DNA of 64,000 bases, from the NCBI RefSeq assembly GCF_000689375.1, contig NZ_CBQZ010000001.1, positions 186,001 to 250,000 of the forward strand. Reading direction: 5' to 3'. Origin of the DNA: Cardinium endosymbiont cBtQ1 of Bemisia tabaci (GTDB lineage Bacteria > Bacteroidota > Bacteroidia > Cytophagales > Amoebophilaceae). Below are positions 29,062 to 38,653 of the stretch, in pieces (within the stretch, counting starts at the first letter, position 1; each line of letters starts with the position of its first letter). The position numbers and the translations under genes are program-made. The notes beneath the pieces are model-generated. The model was given only the letters and a program-made list of their open reading frames with translations. It did not search any database and was not told the DNA's origin.

Positions 29062-30985
29062 AATTTTGTAAGATATTAGGTTTAAACTTCTTTTGTTTAT
29101 TTTAGGAGTATTTAGTAATGTTACAAGAAGATCAAATTGTAGGGAGCTTAGTACTAGATCATTTAGGTATCATTTCCAGTGTAATAGATAAAATTGGCTT
29201 GATGTCAAAAATAGATGCACGTCTTCCAGTCTCCCAAGAAAAAGGAGCTAAGCTAACTATGGGTGAGCGTGTATCTGCAATGATACTAAATGGCTTAGGC
29301 TTTATGGACGATCGTCTTTATATGTTCCCCGAATTCTTATCCAATAAACCAGTTGATAAGTTATTTCGACCTGATGTTAGATCAGATATGTTTAATGACC
29401 ATGCTTTAGGTCGATGTTTAGATGCTATTTCAGATTATGGTCCCACTAATCTTTTTTCAGAAGTAGCTTTTGAGATTGGTACAGCATTTAACTTATTGGG
29501 TAAAACCGCCCGTTTAGATACAACTACCTTAACTGTTTTTGGAGAATATGACCATCCAACATTAGATTCAAAAAGTGATAATCAAACTAATGAATTTAAA
29601 ATTAGCCATGGTTATTCCAAAGATGGAAGGCCAGATTTAAAACAAATGGTGCTTAATATAGCTACTACAGGGGCAAAATCTTTTCCTATTTGGATGGAAG
29701 CCCACAAAGGGAACGCTTCTGATAAAATTATTTTACAACAATCAGCTAAACGGATGAGCGCATTTTGTAAACAACTCAAAGCAGCTCCTGCTTTTTTATT
29801 TGTATCAGATAGTGCTATGTATGAAAAGTGTGTTATAGAAAATCCAGCTATCCATTGGCTTTCAAGGGTTCCTGGTAGTATTAACCAATCTAAAGTCTAT
29901 CTACAAAAAAGTGACAAAGATATCACGTGGCAAATATTGGAGAACGGATACAAAATTAGCTCCTTTAGACAAGTATACAAGGGTGTAGACCAACGCTGGT
30001 TATTAGTATACTCAGAACAATCTTATAATAAAGAAGTAGCTACATTGGAGCGTAAGATTGATAATGAATACGATAGTATGCGTAAAGTTATTGATAAATT
30101 TGAAAATCAATTATTTTCATGTAAACCTGATGGAGAAAAAGCACTTACTTTTATCAGTAAATCGATTAAATATCATGAATTGCTCATCACTCAAGTGAAA
30201 GAAATTACTAAATATAATGGCCAAGGCAGGCCTAAGCAAGGTGCTCAACCTACCATCATAGGCTATAATTTGTCTATTGAAATGGTACCCAATAGATCCA
30301 AAATAGATCTATTAAAAGCCCAACAGGGAAGATTTATTTTAGCTACCAATGAACTGGATAACAAAGTTTTAACAGATCATGACATATTACTAGAGTATAA
30401 AGATCAGTACAAAACAGAACAAGGATTTAGGTTTATTAAAGGAAATGCATTTGAGGTATCTTCTGTTTTTCTAAAAAAAGCAAGTCGTATACAAGCCTTA
30501 ATGATGGTTATGACGCTATGTCTAATGGTCTACAGCTTTAGTGAGCTTTGGTTACATCAATCTTTGGTACAGCATAATGCTACTGTTCCTAATCAACTCA
30601 AGAAACCAACACAAAAGCCAACTATGATATGGGTATCTCGTCTATTTTATGGTATTCATGAACTGCACCTGAAATTTAAAGGGTATATAAAAAAGTATGT
30701 AATTAACTTAAAGAAGGTAACTAAACAGATTATAAGCTATTTTGGACCAAAAGCCATGGCTATTTATGGATTAAAAACAAATGTGTAGTTTTTTAGGGGA
30801 GAAGTCTGTCCTTTTTGGAAAAAAAGATAAAAATATTGGTTTACAATCAATAAATACAGTTGTTAAGTCATTATACAGCTTAACCAAATACAATAAAACA
30901 TTCCAAAAATTACAAAAAAAAGAAAATAAATGAACTCAACATTTTTCATGCGAAGAATATTTTTATCTGGTGCGGAATGTGAGTG
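29020..30985 (+). mobile_element. IS1634-family insertion sequence, complete
   Basis: Terminal inverted repeats frame the element: CACTCACATTCCGCACCAG at 29020-29038 and its exact reverse complement at 30967-30985, 19 bp each. The total is about 1966 bp with one transposase gene. No clear target-site duplication was found: the left flank is CTTAAT and the right flank AAACCC. The fragment it interrupts does not resume on the right, which points to a later deletion or rearrangement. Confidence 0.85.
29118..30788 (+). CDS. IS1634-family transposase
   Basis: The 556-residue DDE transposase is of the IS1634 type. The N-terminal part has KLTMGERVSAMILNGLGF. The acidic residues appear to lie in ARLDTTTLTVFGEYD, in FVSDSAMYEK and in the late YKTEQGFRFIKGNAF. 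Length is full for the family (about 550). A ribosome-binding sequence (AGGAG) precedes the ATG. No frameshift is visible, so the protein may be active. Confidence 0.92.
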   Translation: MLQEDQIVGSLVLDHLGIISSVIDKIGLMSKIDARLPVSQEKGAKLTMGERVSAMILNGLGFMDDRLYMFPEFLSNKPVDKLFRPDVRSDMFNDHALGRCLDAISDYGPTNLFSEVAFEIGTAFNLLGKTARLDTTTLTVFGEYDHPTLDSKSDNQTNEFKISHGYSKDGRPDLKQMVLNIATTGAKSFPIWMEAHKGNASDKIILQQSAKRMSAFCKQLKAAPAFLFVSDSAMYEKCVIENPAIHWLSRVPGSINQSKVYLQKSDKDITWQILENGYKISSFRQVYKGVDQRWLLVYSEQSYNKEVATLERKIDNEYDSMRKVIDKFENQLFSCKPDGEKALTFISKSIKYHELLITQVKEITKYNGQGRPKQGAQPTIIGYNLSIEMVPNRSKIDLLKAQQGRFILATNELDNKVLTDHDILLEYKDQYKTEQGFRFIKGNAFEVSSVFLKKASRIQALMMVMTLCLMVYSFSELWLHQSLVQHNATVPNQLKKPTQKPTMIWVSRLFYGIHELHLKFKGYIKKYVINLKKVTKQIISYFGPKAMAIYGLKTNV

Positions 30986-31146
30986 AAACCCTAATTTTTT
31001 GTTCATTTTCTCCCGCTGGTCCATCTAAAAAACAGGCCTATACTTTTAAGAACTTTTATAAACTTATGGTCGCATAATACCAAAATTTCGGATAAGGGGG
31101 AGGAATATACAAAATCAACTATAGACGCGAAAGATCCGATAGAGCC
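30986..31146. other. Unassigned remnant DNA between IS1634 and the kinase-like pseudogene
   Basis: About 160 bases. On the minus strand the frame of the kinase-like gene stays open for about 45 codons after its stop (reading FVYSSPLSEILVLCDHKF and on). It matches nothing I recognise and may be chance or a relic. Confidence 0.3.
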
Positions 31147-31766
31147 CTATAAAATAGGTTCTATTTCTTCTTGAAAAACTTTCCTTGGATCTCTACTTTT
31201 TATTTTTACATTAACCACTTCGATACCTATTTCTTGAATAATAGGATGTTGTTTAATGCGCAAAAATCGATTTGAATCATTTAAGTATTTTTCTGGATTA
31301 TTCTTGTATTCAAATTTGGTTTCAGCGCGTTTTTCCGCTGCTGTGTAATCTTCCGTAAGTATAATAGAAACCAAGGGATAAGTATACCTTATATGTTTAG
31401 CATATGTTTAGCGAATAGAAAAAAGAACTTCCTAGCATCTTCCAGATCCCAATCAGATATTTGATTTTGATAACCAAATGTTTCTAAAAAATAACCTTTA
31501 GAAACTACTATGGAATCTTTACTCCAATCAACTTTATCAAATATTTCTTTGCTACAAGTAAGATAAAGTAAAGCTTCTGTAAAAGAAGATAAAAAAATAT
31601 TATGATGAAGAACTATGTTGTTAATTAGTTTTCCATAGTTAGACCCCTTCGGATCAGATATAAGCGTTATTTGTTTACCCTTTTTCTCAAAATATTGCGC
31701 TATACAATCTGTTACTTCTTGTCTAGGAGTACCTGATATTCCATTAATAGTATATAAAAGAGCCAT
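31147..31766 (-). pseudogene. Thymidylate-kinase-like gene broken by an 11-bp tandem duplication
   Basis: Two adjacent frames together resemble a small nucleoside-monophosphate kinase of the dTMP kinase type. The first (31389-31766) has the N-terminal pattern LYTINGISGTPRQE, where a P-loop would be, and FTEALLYLTCSKEIFD. The second (31147-31374) has LVSIILTEDYTAAEKRAETK and a C-terminal segment like the end of dTMP kinase. The break is an exact tandem repeat, GCTAAACATAT twice on the minus strand (plus-strand positions 31391-31412). Removing one copy joins the frames as FAKHIRYTYPLVSI. The P-loop lacks the usual GxGKST, so even the repaired protein might not be a normal kinase. The function is not established. 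Confidence 0.7.
31391..31412. repeat. 11-bp perfect tandem duplication causing a frameshift
   Basis: ATATGTTTAGC occurs twice in direct succession (31391-31401 and 31402-31412). The extra 11 bases shift the minus-strand frame of the kinase-like gene and create a stop (ATATAA) directly after the repeat. Confidence 0.9.
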
Positions 31767-32416
31767 ACGAATTATATTGTTTTTTTATAAAAATTAATTA
31801 TACTAATATAATACTAATTAAGTTTATTTAAATTAAACATAAAGTATGAGATAAAAATCATTTCAATTATTATTGATTTATAGATATTTATATTAATATT
31901 TTTCCAAATTTTTTAATGATGATATTATTTATATATGGTTATTAAATATTAAGTATAAAAACTAAAATGAACCAATATGAATTACATAGATTTAGATCAC
32001 AGTATCATATATATTTTTTTATTGGTTACTTTTTTAATAGGACTCTTTGCAGGAAAAAATTCTAAAACTATAGAAGAATATACTATTGCACATAAAATGT
32101 ATGGTCTTATTCCACTAGTTGCTACTTATTTAGCTACTGATATAGGTGCAGGAAGCATATTGAGCGATGCTTCAGCTGTATTCAATAAGGGTATTATCGT
32201 TAATATTTCTATAGCTTCTCTTCCCATAGCGTATATAATCAGGGCAGTCTTTATTGTGCCTAAAATGGTCTACTTTGATAAATATTTGACCTTTGCAGAA
32301 ATTATGGGGATTTATGGTAGATTCGCTAGAATCATTAGCGGGGTTTTAAGTATTTTGAACTCGATTATACATACCAGTATCCAGTTAACAGCTATCGGGA
32401 TAATTATATAGTGTCG

Positions 32417-32791
32417 TCATAAGAAGTTAGCCCATAGATGGATACATCTAATTTGGACAGCTGCCAAGAATGATGCTGTGTTTTTTGCATACCTAGTGGA
32501 GATTCCTCTCCATTGCTTAATTTTGAGAAACATATTTTCAACAAGATGTCGGAATTTATATAGATTTTTGTCAAAATCACGCTTTATTTTTCTGTTTTTT
32601 TTGGGAGGGATAACAGGAACAATACCTTTTTCTCTAGCATATTTAATGATTTTATCGGTATCATAGGCGCGGTCTGCTAACAAATGCTTTGGAGTTATCC
32701 CTTCAATAAGATATGTAGATTGGCTACAATCAGCTCTGGTACCTTCTGTGATAATAGCTCTGACCGGCATACCAGACGCATCCACGGCCAA
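32417..32791 (-). CDS. IS5/IS427-type transposase, OrfB part
   Basis: The 124-codon frame holds the rest of the DDE domain: the second Asp in LLADRAYDTDKI and the Glu in FRHLVENMFLKIKQWRGI. It is probably made as a fusion with OrfA by frameshifting, since it has no good start of its own; the first usable codon is TTG. It ends six bases inside the right-hand inverted repeat region. Confidence 0.85.
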   Translation of the reverse strand: MAVDASGMPVRAIITEGTRADCSQSTYLIEGITPKHLLADRAYDTDKIIKYAREKGIVPVIPPKKNRKIKRDFDKNLYKFRHLVENMFLKIKQWRGISTRYAKNTASFLAAVQIRCIHLWANFL

Positions 32792-33180
32792 ATGTAGCTT
32801 CGTATTAAGCCCCCTTTTGTTCGACTCATAGATTGGTTTCCTCCTTTCGCACCCGTTCCATGCATATGTACTTTTATATAAGTAGAATCAATCATAAGCC
32901 ATTTAAAATCAGGATTATTAATTAGTCTCTCTAAGATCCTTTCCCATATACCATTATCTCTCCAGCGAGAAAATCTACGATGGGTGTTTTTCCAATCCCC
33001 ATAGCTAGATGGAAGATCACGCCAAGGAGATCCTGTACGTAAAATCCAAAATACTGCATTAATAAACAGCCTATTATCTTTGGCAACAGCTCCCCAACCT
33101 CCTTGTTGACCTGGAAGTAGAGGTGATAAAATAGACCATACTTTGTCTGAAATATCATGACGGTGAATCCATTTAGACAT
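32695..33180 (-). CDS. IS5/IS427-type transposase, OrfA part
   Basis: The 161-residue frame holds the N-terminal half of the transposase: DISDKVWSILSPLLPGQQGG, FWILRTGSPWRDLPSSYGDW and the first catalytic Asp in MIDSTYIKVHMHGTG. After SRTKGG the frame leaves the conserved sequence. A shift by -1 at a run of A and G (ACAAAAGGGGGC on the minus strand) continues as LNTKLHLAVDASGMP in the second frame. IS427-group elements commonly make the full enzyme by such a frameshift, so this is likely normal rather than damage. Confidence 0.85.
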   Translation of the reverse strand: MSKWIHRHDISDKVWSILSPLLPGQQGGWGAVAKDNRLFINAVFWILRTGSPWRDLPSSYGDWKNTHRRFSRWRDNGIWERILERLINNPDFKWLMIDSTYIKVHMHGTGAKGGNQSMSRTKGGLIRSYIWPWMRLVCRSELLSQKVPELIVANLHILLKG

Positions 33181-36100
33181 CTTAGGAATATAATTGATCT
33201 TATTAATCTAAAAATATAATACGAACTACAAACCTAATATATAAAATATTTCATGACGACACTATCTAGTGAACCTTTACTAGGTATACATTCTACTTGG
33301 TCTATTTTAATAGGAGGTTTTATTACAATATTATATACATCAATAGGGGGTATTAAAGCAGTTACCATAACAGATATGGTACAGTTTTTCATATTTATCG
33401 TTGCTGTTCCTCTTATTACTTATCATGTAGTATATCATGTAGGAAGTATAGAAGCACTATTTACAAAAGTACCATCAGAAAAATTTTTGATCTTAGGGCA
33501 TGAAAGATTTTATCGTTACACAATCTATTTTATGATATGGTTATTGCAAATAGGTATGGTAGATCCTGCGGTGGTGCAAAGGATGCTTATGGCTAAAAGC
33601 AAACTTCAATTGTGTAGAAAGTATATGATTGTTGCCTTGTTTGATCCTACTTTCCGCTTCCTGGTTATGCTTATTGGGTTAGGAGGACTCGTTTTATACC
33701 CTTCCATAAAACCCAATATAGTTGTACCACATATCATTCAAGAATTATTACCAGCAGGGATAAAAGGATTAGCTATAGCTGGTTTATTAGCTATTATAAT
33801 GTCCAGTGCTGACTCTTATATTCATATAGCAGGAGTAACTTTGATACATGACGTAATTAGCCCTTTATGTAAAAAAAGATTAACAACTTTTAATGAATGT
33901 TATTGGGTAAGATATACTACCTTACTAACAGGGTTTTTAGCAATATTTATAGCATTAAAAATGATTCATATTCCTTATTTGGGATTTAAAGCATTGGAAC
34001 TAATAGCACCAATGCTCCTGGTACCATTTATATCAGCTATTATGGGTCTTAAAGCCAATAAAAAAGCTTTTATAGCTTCCCTAATTACTTCAGTATTAAT
34101 TTTTATATTTTCTAACAGTCTACTGCCTACTATATACAATATACTCTCTATACCCATCACTACTTTGAGTAGCGGATTTATTTTCTTTTTAGTTCACTTG
34201 TGTACATACAAAAGATGGGAAGTAATGGACCGTTTTGTAAATACATTTATAATAAAGTTTAAACCAACTAGTGTTGGTTTATTTCAAATACTAACCAAAG
34301 ATATACTTAATTTTTATACGATTCTATTTTATATAAAGCATAATGTGCAAAAATATGGATCCCCTTATGTATTATCTGGAATATTGTGTGGATGCAATCT
34401 TCTTATACCCAATTTTATTGATCAACAAGCTATAACATCTAATCAAACGCTCTTGCTTAGTTTACTATCTTCAGGTATTATTTTTTGCTTCTTTTTAATC
34501 ATAAAAGATAAGTGGCCTCAAAATATTCAAGATAAATATCTTTCACTATTTTTTCTTTTTACCGTTTCTTACTGTTTACCATTTTTTAATACAATCATGG
34601 TGTTAGCTACTAAAGGAAATATAATATGGGTTATACAGATGCTACTCTCTCTTATCTTTTTTATCTCATTGATAGATTATTTAAATATGATATGGCTAAT
34701 GCCGTTGAGTATTATAGTTGGATGGTTGATATTTAAGGGTCATTTTGGTACTATGCAATGGAATATTTATAATAATTCGTATTATCTAGTTGGTTATCAA
34801 TTTACGATGTCGTTACTTGTTGCTTTTAATTTTTCTTACAGGAAACGAAAGAAAATAGTAAAACTATATGCGCAACAACAGCAAATAAACCATACCTGTA
34901 GATTAAATGAATTAGACTATTTACATAATATACAACATCAACTATTACAGGAAAAGTATTTTTTTAGTCCAATAGATTATTTTAACTGTGTAAAGAATGT
35001 TATCAATAACATATCAAGACAATCGATTCAAGAAAATCCTTATATACAGAAATCTATTGAGCAACTAGATTCTTTTACTTCCTACTATAAAAATCAGGTC
35101 TATAGCAATATAGACTATTTACGGCTTAGTGTAAGCTCTATAGAAATTAATCAACTGTTTACTAAACTAGCTGCATCACTTAAACCACTAGGATTAGAAG
35201 AAAAAATACAAGTTTACATCAGAACAAAATATGAGTCTATATATTGTGATAGTGAGCAAATTATTCAATTACTTCTAAATAAACTAAATGATTTACAAAA
35301 AGAATCGAAAGGTTTTTTACTTACGTTATCTTTGCAAGAAACTACATTGTGTTATCCATTACATGTAGTAACCAACCGAAACTATAAAAAAATAGTTCCG
35401 GCAATTGGCTTTATACTTTCTACAACACAAAATCTTGTAAAGATAAAACCTACTTATACGGTAGATAGAAATATATTAGAAATTAGCATTCCTAAAGATA
35501 TAACTCAGCTAATTGAATATAAAAATCAACGCATAATACATGCGCACTATGGCTATTGCACAACCATAACCACTGAATCAGATATCCAGGTGGTGTATAT
35601 AATACCAATAGATTTACAATCTATTCGCCCTAAAATAATAGATACTTTATCTTTATTGGAAGGTCCATTAGAAACTGAATCATCTCTAGTTTTAGAAAAG
35701 TATTTTTTATCTCAACTAGAAGAAAAAACGAATTTAGATGTAACTTTTGTTCAAAATACTATACAACAAATTAAGAAAATACATAAAGGTCAGTTTAGAA
35801 AATCAGGTGAATTGTTTTACACACATCCATTGGTAGTGGCTACCATTTTATTAAAGATGACTAATGATCCGGATGCTATCATTGCAGCTTTACTCCATGA
35901 TACGATAGAAGACACACCATTCTGTTTATATCAAATAGCTTATCAATATGGGAAAGAAGTAGCTTATATAGTTGACAAGGTTACAAATATGGATTGTATA
36001 TCATCGAAAAAAATAAAGCTTACAGAAAAAGAAAATAAAGATAAAATATCTGATTATAAAGATATAAGAGTAGTTATGGTAAAACTAGCTGACCGGTTAC

Positions 36101-36291
36101 ATAACCTACAAACTATTGAATTTCAATCATTTGATAAGCAAAAAAAAATAGCTCAAGAAACATTAGATTTTTATATTCCATTAGGGGAAATACTTAAAAT
36201 ACGTGTTGTAAATCAAGTAGTTGATGAAATGAAAACAATTTGTAACAATATTATAAATCAGGTAAATACAAAAAAAGAAATAGTAATATAA

Positions 36292-36488
36292 ATGGGGTCA
36301 TGTCAGGAAACGGAAAATAAAGCACGCTAAGGGAATTTTTATAGTGTTGCTAAAAAGTTGGTTCAGTATAGTGTACTGAAAAATTAGTACTGTTTTTTTA
36401 TAGTGGACCTAAAAATCAAACAAATTTTTATAAATTTTGTTTCCTATATCAATCAAATAAAAATATTGCATGGACAGCCAGTTAACAC
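36292..36488. other. Intergenic stretch with an IS-end-like piece
   Basis: No gene is seen. At 36401 TAGTGGACCTAAAAA resembles the IS3-type terminus at 38483 (TAGTGGACCGAAAAA), so an old IS end may be present. The rest is AT-rich and unassigned. Confidence 0.4.
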
Positions 36489-37046
36489 TCAACAAACAGA
36501 TAACTTGCGATTGGGATGTGCGGTTATAAATTGAGACCAGGTTTTGGGCTTAGCAGTAGAAGATAGACGTTGTTGGCTATGGCATAAAGCTACTGCTAGT
36601 GCATCTGAAGCATCTAAAAAAGTAGATGGAATGGGTAAGTTAAGGAGATGGCCCACCATAGCAGCGACTTGTTCCTTAGACGCATTACCGTTTCCTGTAA
36701 CCGCTTGTTTTACCTTACGTGGCGCATATTCTGTAATAGGCATGTCACAAGCTAAAGCTGCTGCAATCGCTACTCCTTGTGCCCTTCCTAACTTAAGCAT
36801 AGATTGTACATTCGATCCATAAAAAATTGACTCAATAGCTACTGCATCTGGCGTATGTTTTTGGAACAATCCTACCATGTGTAAATAGATATGACGCATT
36901 CGTAACATATGTCCTTTGTATTTTTTTAACTCCAAAATACCATAGTCTATTAGTTTTATAGCGCTACCTATTGCTGATTCTTGAATAATACCAAAGCCCA
37001 TAATCAGACTTCCAGGATCTAGTCCTATAATAATTTTTCCACCCAT
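36489..37046 (-). CDS. ruvC: Crossover junction endodeoxyribonuclease RuvC
   Basis: RuvC resolves Holliday junctions by paired nicks. The core has IIIGLDPGSLIMGFGI with the first catalytic Asp, then VAIESIFYG with Glu, then KQAVTGNGNASKEQVAAMV, and DASDALAVALCH with the final Asp residues. The start chosen is ATG at 37046 (MGGKIIIGLDPG). The frame runs six codons further to a TTG inside the IS5 element, but those codons come from the IS end. The IS duplication ends one base before this ATG, so the natural leader has been displaced. The C-terminal tail after the conserved core is short and basic. Confidence 0.94.
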   Translation of the reverse strand: MGGKIIIGLDPGSLIMGFGIIQESAIGSAIKLIDYGILELKKYKGHMLRMRHIYLHMVGLFQKHTPDAVAIESIFYGSNVQSMLKLGRAQGVAIAAALACDMPITEYAPRKVKQAVTGNGNASKEQVAAMVGHLLNLPIPSTFLDASDALAVALCHSQQRLSSTAKPKTWSQFITAHPNRKLSVC

Positions 37047-37051
37047 AGATT

Positions 37052-38337
37052 GAGACCGTTGCAATAGATAGTTATTGTAATTTTTGATAAGTTTCTAGTG
37101 TTATTTTTTGTGGTTTTTATGGTTAAGGATGCATAAAAATCATTATTTATTGATTTTCAAGTTAATTTTTGTTCATTTTAGATATACCATCCCCCTAAAA
37201 ACCCTTTAAAATGATATTTGGGGCCCTATATAAATTATAGGCTATAGCTTCCATAACATGTTGCGTATGGGTTTTTTCCAGTCCTATATAACGAGCTCCT
37301 GCACTACGGAACCAACGCTTAATATTACCAAATACCCGCTCTACTTTATAGCGCGTCTTGGATACCAATTTATTGAAACGTTTAGCAGTAGGTGATAAGG
37401 GATGGTTTTTAGTAGCTTTCTTTTGAATAGCTGATTTTAAGCTTTTTTTCTTTAATAAAGTTTCGTTCGGTAACCCGCTATAGCCTTTATCTCCATAGAG
37501 CCTGCTGCCTGCTTTTAAGGATACTTTATCCAATAATATGGGTAAATGGGCACCATCATGATTAGATGCCTTTGTGGTACTGACTGCCAGCACTAAACCT
37601 TCTTTACTTTCTACAAGGACATGGCGTTTATAGCCATAGTAAAGATCATGACCTTTTTTGGTCCAACTAGCTTCTTGATCTACCCCTTTTTGATAACTAT
37701 GGGATACCGATATAGTACCATCTTCATGCAAATTATAGCTTTTTTTACCTTTGGGACCTCTAGAAGTAGGCGTTATAGAGGCGTCAATAACTGCACCATG
37801 TTGAACCAGTACACCATGACTCGATAACTGATTATTAATTATTGTTAATAACCTATCTAAAGCCTTCTTTTCCGTAAGAGCAGTCCTAAATCTGCTTAAT
37901 ACACTATGATCTGGAACTGAATTATCCATCGATATACCACAAAACCTGCTAAATGTAATACGATCATTTACCTCTTCTTCGACTTGGTAGTCACTTAATC
38001 CATACCACTGTTCAAGCAAAAGCATTTTAAATAAAAGAAGGGGACTATAGGCAGGTTTGCCTGACAAACGTAAGCCTTTCGGATAATAAATACAAAGCTC
38101 TTTTTCTACTGATGACCAATTAATTAGATTATTTATTTGATTAAAAAAAGTATGCTTGCATTTACGGAGACTAGCTGATATATCTCCAAAAGATAACTGG
38201 CTACTTGTTTTTATTGCCATAACTATATCATCAAAAAACTAAATAAAAACTTTCATATAAAAACTAAAAATTAACTATTTCATAAATATAAAAGTACTTG
38301 TTTAATACAAATCTTAAAAGTCTATTGCAACGGTCTC
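37052..38337 (-). mobile_element. IS5-family insertion sequence, complete, next to ruvC
   Basis: Inverted repeats GAGACCGTTGCAATAGA at 37052-37068 and its reverse complement at 38321-38337 (17 bp) frame a 1286-bp element. A direct repeat AGATT flanks it (37047-37051 and 38338-38342). If T/A are counted in the inverted repeat, the duplication is GAT. The intact ends, duplication and transposase suggest a recent insertion. Confidence 0.9.
37195..38220 (-). CDS. IS5-family transposase
   Basis: The 341-residue DDE transposase has the N-terminal DUF772-like domain (YSPLLLFKMLLLEQWYGLSD, then NSVPDHSVLSRFR). The catalytic core has AVIDASITPTSRGPKG, LYGDKGYSG and RYKVERVFGNIKRWF. Full length and unbroken. 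It is transcribed toward ruvC, which begins 150 bases downstream of its stop, so read-through could feed ruvC. Confidence 0.93.
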   Translation of the reverse strand: MAIKTSSQLSFGDISASLRKCKHTFFNQINNLINWSSVEKELCIYYPKGLRLSGKPAYSPLLLFKMLLLEQWYGLSDYQVEEEVNDRITFSRFCGISMDNSVPDHSVLSRFRTALTEKKALDRLLTIINNQLSSHGVLVQHGAVIDASITPTSRGPKGKKSYNLHEDGTISVSHSYQKGVDQEASWTKKGHDLYYGYKRHVLVESKEGLVLAVSTTKASNHDGAHLPILLDKVSLKAGSRLYGDKGYSGLPNETLLKKKSLKSAIQKKATKNHPLSPTAKRFNKLVSKTRYKVERVFGNIKRWFRSAGARYIGLEKTHTQHVMEAIAYNLYRAPNIILKGF

Positions 38338-38482
38338 AGATTATTTATTTCAAGTATATATAAAAATTTTTAGCATTGATAATGCCATTTTGAATCCCTA
38401 TACAATTTTTTTCTATATTTTATAGCACAGCACAAAACAAGGTTTTATCTATACAAATAACAGGATTACCTCTTATGTAGTA

Positions 38483-38653
38483 TAGTGGACCGAAAAAACT
38501 GGACAAGAAATGACTTAAAATGTTTCCTAGTTTAGTAGTTTTATTATTTCAAAATGGATTTTATCAAATGGGGAAAAAAAAGGTCAGAAAATTTAGCTCA
38601 GTAGAGAAGACTAAGATAGTTTTAGATTTATTGAAAGAAGAATTAACGTTAGT
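38483..38653 (+). mobile_element. IS3-family element remnant (left end and start of OrfA)
   Basis: The left terminus TAGTGGACCGAAAAAACTGG at 38483 is typical of IS3-type ends. An OrfA start at 38568 reads MGKKKVRKFSSVEKTKIVLD, the helix-turn-helix beginning of IS3 OrfA. After 29 codons the complete IS982 element cuts it. Sequence on the far side of IS982 does not clearly continue the frame, so most of this IS is gone. Confidence 0.75.

Larger units (their letters stand above)
32411..33262 (-). mobile_element. IS5-family (IS427-like) insertion sequence
   Basis: Inverted repeats GTGTCGTCAT (32411-32420) and ATGACGACAC (33253-33262) mark the ends; the length is 852 bp. The flanks carry TA on both sides, fitting the TA-type duplication of this group. 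Removing the IS plus one TA does not restore the host frame exactly; a 4-base duplication (TATA left, TATC right, one mismatch) would. The transposase is in two overlapping frames on the minus strand. Confidence 0.88.
31977..36291 (+). pseudogene. Symporter / decayed histidine kinase / RelA-SpoT-type HD fusion gene, split by an IS
   Basis: Two frames belong together: 31977-32411 (144 codons) and 33265-36291 (about 1008 codons). The membrane part is an SLC5 symporter related to 17264-18709 (LYTSIGGIKAVTITDMVQF, IIMSSADSYIHIAGV), followed by more helices. After about residue 550 of the second part comes a soluble region like a histidine-kinase dimerisation and ATPase domain with lost motifs: DSEQIIQLLLNKLNDLQKE (N-box-like) and HAHYGY where HGG is expected. 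The C-terminus matches the RelA/SpoT HD domain: YTHPLVVATILLKM, AALLHDTIEDT and VVMVKLADRLHNLQTI, with the metal residues at 35824-35826, 35896-35901 and 36091-36093. No synthetase, TGS or ACT domain follows. An IS5/IS427 element (32411-33262) interrupts it. The second part could still be translated from the ATG inside the IS end (33253). Confidence 0.75.

Noticed and set aside
37062-37064. TTG start for ruvC inside the IS5 end
   Set aside because: The extra six codons come from the inverted repeat and target duplication; the ATG at 37046 fits the RuvC family start.
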